A stretch of 12,599 nt of DNA, taken from assembly GCA_964480195.1 (NCBI GenBank), contig CAYZOJ010000045.1:1-12599 (forward strand). Direction: 5' to 3'. The translations under genes were made by a program, and so were the position numbers. The stretch's first letter is position 1, and each line of letters starts with the position of its first letter. Under the pieces are notes generated by a model. That model saw nothing but the letters and a program-made list of their open reading frames with translations, did no database searches and was not told the DNA's origin. Of the stretch, positions 7,253 through 12,599 are shown piece after piece. Source of the stretch: Stercoripulliclostridium_A sp964480195 (GTDB taxonomy: Bacteria; Bacillota; Clostridia; Christensenellales; DTU072).

Positions 7253-9841
7253 CTATTTTTCGGGAGTTACTATAAATCTTCCGTTTTCTACCGAAACGAC
7301 AAGTGCGTCGCCTTCCGAGAGGTCGCCTTGCAATATCGCTTTCGCGACTTCGGTTTCGACTCGGCTTTCGATAAATCTCTTTAACGGACGCGCCCCGAAC
7401 TCAGGGCTGTATCCGCCGTCGATTATCGCTTGTTTGGCGTCTTCGGTTATCTCAAGCTTGATTCCCTGCCTTGTAACTCTCGCGCGGAGTTTTTCAAGCA
7501 AAAGATCGGCTATTTCGGATACCGCTTTCCTGTCGAGAGGCGTAAACGTAACGATATCGTCGAGTCTGTTGAGGAACTCGGGGCGGAATGTCGTTTTAAG
7601 TAGTTTTTCGACTTGCGCCTTGGCTTCGTCCGAAACCTTGCCGTCCTCTATTCCGTCGAGAATGTATCCGCTACCGAGGTTCGACGTCATTATTATTACG
7701 GTATTCTTGAAGTTTACCGTTCTTCCCTGACTATCGGTAACTCTGCCGTCGTCGAGCACCTGCAAAAGGACGTTGAACACGTCGGGGTGCGCCTTTTCGA
7801 TTTCGTCGAACAGTATTACGGAATAGGGTTTACGCCTTACCGCCTCGGTAAGCTGACCGCCCTCGTCGTATCCGACGTATCCCGGAGGCGCGCCTATCAA
7901 ACGCGATACCGAGAACTTTTCCATATACTCCGTCATGTCGATACGTATAAGGTTACGTTCGTCGTCGAACAAATACTCGGCAAGCGTCTTAGCAAGCTCC
8001 GTTTTGCCTACGCCGGTAGGTCCCAAAAACATAAACGAGCCTATCGGGCGACCTTCGTCGGCGATGCCCGCACGCGAACGTAAAATTGCTTCCGCTACTT
8101 TTTCGACGGCTTCGTCTTGTCCGACGACCCTCTTGTGAAGTTCGTCGGGAAGTTTAAGAAGCTTTTGCTTTTCGCTTGCCATAAGCTTGCTGACGGGAAT
8201 TCCCGTCCACTTGGATACGATTAACGATATTTCGTCCTCGGTAACCTCGGCGCGAAGCAGTCCTCCGCTCTTGCCTTGCGCAGCCTTTTCCGCCTGTTCG
8301 AGCTTTGCTTGGAGTGCGGGCAATTTGCCGTAACGGAGTTCCGCCGCTTTGCTGTAATCGTAATTTCGCGTAGCTTTCTCTATTTCGAGATTTACCCTGT
8401 CGATTTCCGCTTTGGTCGCCTGCGTCGCCTGAATGCTCTTCTTTTCCTCTTCAAGCTTCGCCTTCATTGCGTCGAACTTCTCTTTGAGCTCCGCAAGCTC
8501 CTTTTTCACTTGGTTGGCTCTGTCGATAGAAAGTTTGTCGCTCTCCTTTTCAAGTGCGCGCTCCTCTATTTCGAGTTGCATCATCTTGCGAGATATGACG
8601 TCCATTTCGGTAGGCATCGAGTCAATTTCAGTTCTTATCATCGCGCACGCTTCGTCCACAAGGTCAATGGCTTTATCCGGCAAAAATCTGTCGCTGACGT
8701 ATCTGTCCGAAAGCGTCGCCGCCGATACGAGAGCACGGTCGTGTATCTTTACGCCGTGGAAGATTTCATACCTCTCTTTGAGCCCTCTGAGTATAGCTAT
8801 CGTGTCCTCGACGGTAGGTTCCGACACCATAACCGGTTGGAACCTTCTTTCGAGTGCGGGGTCCTTTTCTATATACTTTCGGTACTCATCAAGCGTAGTT
8901 GCGCCTATGCAGTGCAGTTCGCCTCTTGCAAGCATCGGCTTTAAGAGATTGCCCGCATCCATACTTCCCTCCGTCTTTCCGGCACCGACGATGGTATGCA
9001 GTTCGTCGATAAAAAGAAGCGTCTTGCCCTCTTGTTTTTTGATTTCGTTTAGAACGGCTTTGAGCCTTTCCTCGAACTCTCCGCGGTACTTTGCGCCCGC
9101 TATCAGAGCACCCATATCGAGCGCAAATACACTCTTATCCTTGAGTCCCTCGGGCACGTCGCCTTTGGTTATGCGCTGAGCAAGTCCTTCCGCTATCGCC
9201 GTCTTGCCTACGCCCGGTTCGCCGATAAGTACCGGGTTGTTTTTGGTCTTACGTGAAAGTATCCTTATTACGTTACGGATCTCGTCGTCCCTACCGATTA
9301 CAGGGTCAGTCTTGCCTTGGCGCGCACGCTCTACAAGGTCGTATCCGTATTTTTTGAGCGCGTCGAACGTGTCCTCGGGGCTATCCCCCGTTACCGGCGA
9401 CGTCTTGACTTTACTAAGCTCTGCACGGAACGCGCGTTCGGTCAATCCGTATTTGGTAAAAACTTTTTTGAGCGCTTGCGATCCCTTAGAAATTATCGCC
9501 GAGAACAGGTGCTCGACGCTTACGTACTCATCGCCGTCCTTTTTCGCGCTCTTTTCGGCTTCGCCGAGTATCAAGGTAGCTTCCCCGCCGAAGTGCGCTT
9601 CTCCAGCAGAGCTTCCGCCTATTACCGGCATTCCGTCTACAATGGCTTTAATCTCCGACGTAACCACACTCGTTTCATGCGTAACCCTTTCGACAAGAGT
9701 GGGAATTAACCCGTCTTTGTCCGTAATCAAGACGTACGCGAGGTGCTCGGAACGAATTTCGCCGTGACGGAGTTCGAGTGCAAGCGCGCGAGCGTCGTTT
9801 ACGGCTTTTATCGCTTTACGCGTGTATTTTTCAAAATCCAT
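7253..9841 (-). CDS. clpB: ATP-dependent disaggregase ClpB (Hsp104 family)
   Basis: Hexameric AAA+ chaperone that pulls aggregated proteins through its central pore, working with DnaK in the cytoplasm. The 862-residue product is full length: Clp N-domain repeats (about 1-147), first ATPase domain with Walker A GEPGVGKT (207-214), Walker B LLFIDE (275-280), pore loop KYRG (251-254) and ERRF arginine finger, then a complete coiled-coil middle domain (about 401-525) that separates it from ClpA, ClpC and ClpE. The second ATPase domain has Walker A GPTGVGKT (607-614), pore loop PPGYVGYDEGG (652-662) and Walker B VILFDE (675-680). There is no IGF/L-type ClpP-docking loop that I can see, as expected for a non-degrading chaperone. 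It is a single-gene unit with AAGGAGGT at 9846-9853, a CIRCE operator and its own terminator, so HrcA-controlled heat induction is likely. Confidence 0.98.
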   Translation of the reverse strand: MDFEKYTRKAIKAVNDARALALELRHGEIRSEHLAYVLITDKDGLIPTLVERVTHETSVVTSEIKAIVDGMPVIGGSSAGEAHFGGEATLILGEAEKSAKKDGDEYVSVEHLFSAIISKGSQALKKVFTKYGLTERAFRAELSKVKTSPVTGDSPEDTFDALKKYGYDLVERARQGKTDPVIGRDDEIRNVIRILSRKTKNNPVLIGEPGVGKTAIAEGLAQRITKGDVPEGLKDKSVFALDMGALIAGAKYRGEFEERLKAVLNEIKKQEGKTLLFIDELHTIVGAGKTEGSMDAGNLLKPMLARGELHCIGATTLDEYRKYIEKDPALERRFQPVMVSEPTVEDTIAILRGLKERYEIFHGVKIHDRALVSAATLSDRYVSDRFLPDKAIDLVDEACAMIRTEIDSMPTEMDVISRKMMQLEIEERALEKESDKLSIDRANQVKKELAELKEKFDAMKAKLEEEKKSIQATQATKAEIDRVNLEIEKATRNYDYSKAAELRYGKLPALQAKLEQAEKAAQGKSGGLLRAEVTEDEISLIVSKWTGIPVSKLMASEKQKLLKLPDELHKRVVGQDEAVEKVAEAILRSRAGIADEGRPIGSFMFLGPTGVGKTELAKTLAEYLFDDERNLIRIDMTEYMEKFSVSRLIGAPPGYVGYDEGGQLTEAVRRKPYSVILFDEIEKAHPDVFNVLLQVLDDGRVTDSQGRTVNFKNTVIIMTSNLGSGYILDGIEDGKVSDEAKAQVEKLLKTTFRPEFLNRLDDIVTFTPLDRKAVSEIADLLLEKLRARVTRQGIKLEITEDAKQAIIDGGYSPEFGARPLKRFIESRVETEVAKAILQGDLSEGDALVVSVENGRFIVTPEK

Positions 9842-9874
9842 ATTTACCTCCTTGGCAATCGTGCAGGAATATTG

Positions 9875-9901
9875 TTAGCACTCTCACCTATTGATTGCTA
9901 A
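9875..9901 (-). promoter_or_regulatory. CIRCE operator (HrcA binding site) of clpB
   Basis: Plus-strand TTAGCACTC (9875-9883), nine bases, then GATTGCTAA (9893-9901). This is the CIRCE inverted repeat TTAGCACTC-N9-GAGTGCTAA with a single mismatch (T for G) in one arm. It covers the predicted transcription start, so HrcA bound here would block initiation; heat inactivation of HrcA would release it. Confidence 0.95.
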
Positions 9902-9902
9902 T

Positions 9903-9930
9903 ATTATACCGCGTTCCGACGTAATGTCAA
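9903..9930 (-). promoter_or_regulatory. Sigma-A promoter of clpB
   Basis: On the minus strand TTGACA (9930-9925) and TATAAT (9908-9903) are both perfect and separated by 16 bases. Transcription should start near 9896, inside the CIRCE operator, leaving a leader of about 55 bases. A consensus promoter held down by a repressor is the usual layout for HrcA targets. Confidence 0.92.
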
Positions 9931-9994
9931 GCGTTTGAATATATTTATTCTTGACACTTTAAGAAAAAACTAAATGTTAAACTTCTCCGTATAC

Positions 9995-10023
9995 GATAAA
10001 AGAGCGCGTCGCGCTCTTTTATC
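9995..10023 (-). terminator. Intrinsic terminator, bidirectional in form, after the DUF523-phosphodiesterase pair
   Basis: GATAAAAGAGCGCG (9995-10008) and CGCGCTCTTTTATC (10010-10023) are exact reverse complements around one central base, so the GC core GAGCGCG/CGCGCTC is flanked by A and T tracts on both strands. It lies about 100 bases beyond the phosphodiesterase stop codon and is the first strong hairpin there. It would also insulate the clpB promoter. The T tract is only four long. Confidence 0.75.
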
Positions 10024-10061
10024 AAAGGAGGAGATTAGATGAAAAAGTTACATAAGTAACT
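10024..10061 (+). other. Strong ribosome binding site with six-codon micro-ORF and small hairpin
   Basis: AAAGGAGG (10024-10031) is followed seven bases later by an ATG (10039-10041) opening MKKLHK and a TAA at 10057-10059. The 3' half lies in a small dyad, AGTTAC-ATAA-GTAACT (10046-10061). No gene follows on the plus strand before the convergent phosphodiesterase gene. On the minus strand the same dyad is followed by TTTT and could act as a weak first terminator. This may be coincidence, a leader peptide remnant, or the start of a decayed gene. Confidence 0.3.
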
Positions 10062-10124
10062 CGTCTTTGTACCTATATTATGGAGCTCCTACCTTAAAAT
10101 CGCCTTAAAAATAACATTAAATTA
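10062..10124. other. AT-rich spacer downstream of the phosphodiesterase gene
   Basis: No gene is seen. It holds the 8-base palindrome GGAGCTCC (10082-10089) and two copies of CCTTAAAA (10092-10099 and 10103-10110). It is probably 3' untranslated sequence of the minus-strand pair. Confidence 0.4.
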
Positions 10125-10925
10125 TTATTTTTTCAAATCGTCGCCGTAATAGTAATTGCTCGTTATAAAATCAACGCCGTACCAGTTCATTCTCTTGGCG
10201 GTATATAGACTGTCGACCGTCCACACGCCGACTTTTAATCCGCGTTCGTGGATATCTTTTACGCGCGTGCGCGTTATCAATTTATACTTAACCGATACGT
10301 CGTACTTGGCTTCCCCGAGTTTTCCGTCGAGATAATTGTCGAGAGTGTCTTTGTCGCTTATCAAAAGTTGTTTTTGAACCTCGGGCGCAAGTGCGTCGAC
10401 GATGTCGAGTGCCGACTTGTAAAATGATATGAACGTCGCTTTATTTTGATCGTAAACTTCTCTGAGCTCCGAAACTATGGCAACGCCCTGTTCCTCGTCG
10501 ATTTCGGTTTTGATTTCGATTATTGCCTGTACGCCGAACTTTTTACAAACCTCGAGGTATTTGCGAAACGAACAAATCGCTTCGGTGTCCTTACCCTCCG
10601 CTTTAAGAACGACGTGAGTCAATTCTTCGTACGTCGACTGTTCTATGACGACCTCGGGATTGCCGACCGGAGTCGCGTCGTGCGAGCAAACAATCACGCC
10701 GTCGAACGTAAACCGAAGATCTGTTTCAATACCGTAAAAACCGCGTTCCCCGGCAAAATAAAATGCCGTTTCGGTGTTCTCGATAAACTCCGAACTCAGC
10801 CCTCTATGGGCAATGAGCAACGCTCCGTCTTCGGGCGCAAACTCGTCCGTACACGCGCATAACGTCATTGTCAAGCAAATCGCGATTACGGCTAATGATA
10901 AAACTAAGATTTTGCTTTTTCGCAT
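10125..10925 (-). CDS. Glycerophosphodiester phosphodiesterase, predicted lipoprotein
   Basis: Hydrolyses glycerophosphodiesters to an alcohol and glycerol-3-phosphate, on the outer face of the cytoplasmic membrane in this case. The N terminus is a lipoprotein signal peptide: basic MRKSK, a hydrophobic stretch to residue 21, then LCAC with the lipidated cysteine at 25. The mature part is a GDPD TIM barrel with HRG at 40-42 (catalytic H40), ENT at 49-51, the metal pair E67 and D69, H82 of the SHD motif, and EIK with E137 and K139. At 266 residues it is a compact member of the family. It starts one base after the DUF523 stop codon (TAAAATG) with GGAG seven bases ahead, so the two are co-transcribed and probably coupled. 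Phospholipid head-group or teichoic-acid-derived diesters are plausible substrates but the exact one is not evident. Confidence 0.92.
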   Translation of the reverse strand: MRKSKILVLSLAVIAICLTMTLCACTDEFAPEDGALLIAHRGLSSEFIENTETAFYFAGERGFYGIETDLRFTFDGVIVCSHDATPVGNPEVVIEQSTYEELTHVVLKAEGKDTEAICSFRKYLEVCKKFGVQAIIEIKTEIDEEQGVAIVSELREVYDQNKATFISFYKSALDIVDALAPEVQKQLLISDKDTLDNYLDGKLGEAKYDVSVKYKLITRTRVKDIHERGLKVGVWTVDSLYTAKRMNWYGVDFITSNYYYGDDLKK

Positions 10926-10926
10926 T

Positions 10927-11370
10927 TTAGTGCTCCGATATTATATTTTCGGGTTCCCGAACACATATTCCCGCCTCCGACAACGCCTCGGCAAAAACGC
11001 CAGAACCCGAAACGAGTTTACCCTCGAAATTGCCGTTGTATATTTGATTTACTCCGCATGACGGACTGCGCGGTTGGAGTATCGCAAGGGTTACGCCCTT
11101 TTCGATAGCGAGTTCGACTCCGATTTTTGCGCCGGCGCGAAACTCTTCGTCAACGCTTTCGCCTGCCGAGTTGATTACGATACCGTCCTTGATTTCGCAC
11201 GGCAAACGAGGCACGGAAAGTCCTCCCGCAACTTCCGGGCAAAACGGAATGACGGTTGCGTCCTCAACGTACTTTAATACCGTTTCCGAGAGGTTGTTGC
11301 CACCGTTATATTTACAATTATCGCCGAGCAAACACGCCGACACCAGAATTATCTTTTTGTTTTCTTCCAT
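10927..11370 (-). CDS. DUF523 family protein, TudS-like iron-sulfur desulfurase candidate
   Basis: Small cytoplasmic protein of 147 residues matching DUF523 along its length. The conserved blocks are VSACLLG with C13, CKYNG with C19, PFCPEVAGGL with C44, and PRSPSCG with C105. In the characterised member TudS, a 2-thiouracil desulfurase, three conserved cysteines hold a [4Fe-4S] cluster that removes sulfur from thiolated bases; C13, C44 and C105 are the likely equivalents. Whether this copy does the same is inference. Only one base separates it from the lipoprotein phosphodiesterase downstream. It has no clear Shine-Dalgarno sequence: the bases before the ATG are the tail of the rpsR terminator followed by about 10 more. 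It must therefore be expressed by read-through or from a promoter before the hairpin. Confidence 0.92.
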   Translation of the reverse strand: MEENKKIILVSACLLGDNCKYNGGNNLSETVLKYVEDATVIPFCPEVAGGLSVPRLPCEIKDGIVINSAGESVDEEFRAGAKIGVELAIEKGVTLAILQPRSPSCGVNQIYNGNFEGKLVSGSGVFAEALSEAGICVREPENIISEH

Positions 11371-11382
11371 AGAATGTACCGT

Positions 11383-11415
11383 AAAAATAAAAACGGACTG
11401 CCGAAGCGGTCCGTT
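11383..11415 (-). terminator. Intrinsic terminator of rpsF-ssb-rpsR with UUCG tetraloop
   Basis: On the minus strand AACGGACCGC, the loop TTCG, and GCAGTCCGTT form a 10-bp stem with one G-T wobble (11415-11392), followed by a T-rich tract TTTATTTTT (ending near 11383). A C(UUCG)G loop is exceptionally stable. It lies 17 bases after the rpsR stop, and only about 12 bases before the DUF523 start, so it is both the end of one operon and the leader of the next gene. Confidence 0.9.
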
Positions 11416-11432
11416 AGTAATTTTGTTATAGA

Positions 11433-11732
11433 CTAATCTGCCTTGTAGGGAAGGAGCGCCATAAATCTTGCTCTTTTGATTGCGGTCGCGAGAGCTCTTT
11501 GATGTTTAACGCATACTCCGCTCATTCTGCGGGGGAGAATCTTGCCTTTTTCGGCGATGTAACGGGTGCGTTTTTCTCCGTCCTTGGTGGTGCGGTCACC
11601 GTTTTTCTCCATCTCTTTTACGAGAGCGATGTAATCGATTTCGTCAACCTTGTTCACGCAGAAAGGACAAACTTTCTTTTTGGGCGTGCGCTTTCCTTGC
11701 GGGCGAGCAGGTCTTGTTTCTTTCTTATCCAT
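11433..11732 (-). CDS. rpsR: 30S ribosomal protein S18 with an internal insertion
   Basis: Component of the small-subunit platform, bound to S6 and 16S rRNA. The core is clear: CPFC at 22-25, DEIDY at 30-34, RYIAEKGKILPRRMSGVCVKHQRALATAIKRAR, and the terminal MALLPY. C22, C25, C74 and H77 make this the zinc-ribbon (C+) form. Most S18 proteins have about 8 residues between the IDY and the YI of the next helix (IDY-KDIATLKN-YI in E. coli); here there are 23 (residues 35-57), so about 15 charged residues are inserted. A basic N-terminal extension of about 20 residues is also present, giving 99 residues in all against the usual 75-90. It is the last gene of the rpsF-ssb-rpsR operon, 21 bases after ssb, with AAGGAG in the gap. 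Confidence 0.96.
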   Translation of the reverse strand: MDKKETRPARPQGKRTPKKKVCPFCVNKVDEIDYIALVKEMEKNGDRTTKDGEKRTRYIAEKGKILPRRMSGVCVKHQRALATAIKRARFMALLPYKAD

Positions 11733-11753
11733 TTCAATAAACTCCTTTTAATT

Positions 11754-12182
11754 TTAGAACGGTAGATCGTCGTCGTCCGAACCGATGGGACGAGCGTCCT
11801 CTACTCTGGGTCTCCTCTGCTGTTGGACTTCGGGGATGTCGGCAAGATCTTCTCTGCTGTCTTCCGAGCGAGTCGAGAGGAATTGCACTTCGTCCGCAAC
11901 GATTTCGGTAACATATCTTCTTACACCGTCACGGTCGTCATAAGTGCGAGTTTGTACGGATCCGCATACGCCGACTTTGCTACCTTTTTTGAGGTGTCTG
12001 GCGCAGTTTTCCGCGGTGTTTCTCCAACATACTATCGGGAGGAAATCGGTTTGTTTGCTACCGTCGGCGGAGCTGTAAGAGCGGTTAACGGCGATGGTAA
12101 ATCTGCAAACTGCGATGTTGGTGGGCGTGTACTGTTGCTCGGGGTCTTTGGTAAGATTGCCGATAAGTATAACCTTATTCAT
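11754..12182 (-). CDS. ssb: Single-stranded DNA-binding protein
   Basis: Binds single-stranded DNA during replication, recombination and repair and recruits partner proteins through its tail. The 142-residue product has an OB fold over about residues 1-106, starting MNKVILIGNLTKDPE, with FTIAVNRSY and the VCWRNTAENCARHLKKG block. A short polar linker rich in Q, R and D follows, and the C terminus is the acidic partner-binding tip DDDDLPF. The length is typical, if slightly short in the linker. AGGAGG lies at 12187-12192, just before the ATG, and the gap from the rpsF stop is 12 bases. Its place between rpsF and rpsR is the standard Bacillota arrangement and couples its expression to ribosomal proteins S6 and S18. 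Confidence 0.97.
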   Translation of the reverse strand: MNKVILIGNLTKDPEQQYTPTNIAVCRFTIAVNRSYSSADGSKQTDFLPIVCWRNTAENCARHLKKGSKVGVCGSVQTRTYDDRDGVRRYVTEIVADEVQFLSTRSEDSREDLADIPEVQQQRRPRVEDARPIGSDDDDLPF

Positions 12183-12194
12183 ACTGCCTCCTGA

Positions 12195-12479
12195 TTAGCA
12201 AGCTCTGGTGATCAACTGACGAACAACGTTTTCATTGATACGCATTTGTCTGTCGAGCTCTGCGGGAACGGTGGGATCTGCCTCGAATTGGACAAGAACA
12301 TAGTATCCCTCGGTCTTGTAGTTGATGGGATAAGCATATTTGCGAGTGCCCCATTTGTCAACCATGCTGACCGATCCGCCGAGGGATTCGATAACGCCGG
12401 TGAACTTCTCGACCACCGCGTCCTTAGCCTCGTCGTCAATACCGTTATCAATAATAAATAACATTTGGTATTTGTTCAT
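12195..12479 (-). CDS. rpsF: 30S ribosomal protein S6
   Basis: Small-subunit platform protein that pairs with S18. The 94-residue product carries the family pattern: MNKYQMLFIID at the start, GGSVSMVDKWGTRKYAYPINYKTEGYYVLVQFEA in the middle, and INENVVRQLITR at the end, consistent with the alpha-beta ferredoxin-like fold. Length is normal and there is no long C-terminal tail like that of E. coli S6. It is the first gene of the operon, with AAGGAGGT at 12488-12495, eight bases from the ATG. The leader upstream contains two hairpins that may serve feedback control by the S6:S18 complex. Confidence 0.97.
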   Translation of the reverse strand: MNKYQMLFIIDNGIDDEAKDAVVEKFTGVIESLGGSVSMVDKWGTRKYAYPINYKTEGYYVLVQFEADPTVPAELDRQMRINENVVRQLITRAC

Positions 12480-12487
12480 GATAGTAT

Positions 12488-12545
12488 ACCTCCTTCTGGA
12501 CTTAAGGCTCCTAACGGAGCAAGGATTACGCCATAACGGCGAAAT
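12488..12545 (-). promoter_or_regulatory. rpsF leader with two hairpins, candidate S6:S18-responsive element
   Basis: Between the predicted transcription start (about 12547) and the rpsF ATG, the minus strand has two stem-loops. The first is CGCC-GTTAT-GGCG (12541-12529), extendable to 12545-12525 with one mismatch. The second is GCTCC-GTTA-GGAGC (12520-12507). Both place CCGTTA at the loop. The ribosome binding site AAGGAGGT (12495-12488) follows. Published work describes an S6:S18-binding leader motif before rpsF in many bacteria in which a CCG is important; the match here is by eye and not checked against the covariance model. Confidence 0.5.
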
Positions 12546-12553
12546 GCTTAACT

Positions 12554-12582
12554 ATTATAATGTCCCCCGCCGAATTTGTAAA
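12554..12582 (-). promoter_or_regulatory. Sigma-A promoter of the rpsF-ssb-rpsR operon
   Basis: On the minus strand TTTACA (12582-12577) and a perfect TATAAT (12559-12554) are 17 bases apart. The -35 box has one mismatch to TTGACA. Transcription should start near 12547, giving a leader of about 68 bases. A strong promoter is expected for ribosomal protein genes. Confidence 0.9.
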
Positions 12583-12599
12583 GCATTTTAACCACTTTT

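Noticed and set aside
8433..9179. Long plus-strand open frame (248 codons) and others over 7434-9767, antisense to clpB
   Set aside because: They lie wholly inside clpB, encode Ser/Arg/Leu-rich products of no recognisable family, and have no ribosome binding site or promoter; clpB is full length with all motifs intact.
1351..9841. GH78 and ClpB both being 862 residues long
   Set aside because: Coincidence; the sequences are unrelated and each is a normal length for its family.
9951..9986. Plus-strand TTGACA as promoter for the micro-ORF at 10039
   Set aside because: No acceptable -10 box at 16-18 bases, and the strong hairpin at 9995-10023 would stop transcription before the micro-ORF.
1..12599. 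CRISPR arrays, insertion sequences, tRNA or rRNA genes, phage or toxin-antitoxin genes
   Set aside because: No regularly spaced repeats, transposase, integrase, RNA-gene signatures or small toxin-like gene pairs were seen; all gene-sized regions are accounted for by the ten genes listed.

Overview
The window reads as chromosomal DNA of a Gram-positive (Bacillota) anaerobe, most likely a Clostridia-class gut-type fermenter. Supporting signs are strong AGGAGG-type ribosome binding sites, consensus sigma-A promoters, a CIRCE operator upstream of clpB, the rpsF-ssb-rpsR order, a DUF523 protein, and a rhamnoside catabolic cluster built on a GPH symporter and a cytoplasmic GH78 enzyme. The lineage is inferred from gene content and style; no rRNA or other taxonomic marker is present. 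Base composition looks moderate and fairly even, with no mobile element, CRISPR array, tRNA or rRNA.

Left block (1-7164): a rhamnoside-utilisation locus. Three minus-strand genes, tightly overlapping, run GPH symporter (3936-5810), alpha-L-rhamnosidase GH78 (1351-3939), L-rhamnose isomerase rhaA (114-1364). An AraC-type regulator (start at 5956) is transcribed divergently. The symporter would import a rhamnose-containing glycoside, the signal-less GH78 would release L-rhamnose in the cytoplasm, and RhaA would convert it to L-rhamnulose. The kinase and aldolase needed next are not in the window. The last 113 bases are an AT-rich then GC-rich stretch packed with inverted repeats.

Middle block (7200-9930): clpB alone on the minus strand, with a near-perfect sigma-A promoter, a CIRCE (HrcA) operator over the predicted transcription start, and a strong intrinsic terminator.

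Right block (9995-12599), all minus strand: rpsF-ssb-rpsR (S6, single-strand DNA binding protein, S18) behind a consensus promoter and a hairpin-containing leader, closed by a UUCG-tetraloop terminator. The next gene, a DUF523/TudS-like protein, starts about 10 bases past that terminator's U tract and is followed one base later by a lipoprotein glycerophosphodiester phosphodiesterase; a bidirectional-looking terminator (9995-10023) ends that pair.

No clearly new multi-gene system is visible. The points most worth a second look are the roughly 160-residue charged tail on the GPH symporter, the roughly 15-residue insertion inside ribosomal protein S18, the structured left edge (possible repeat), the terminator placed in the leader of the DUF523 gene, and the hairpin/SD/micro-ORF arrangement between clpB and the phosphodiesterase gene.
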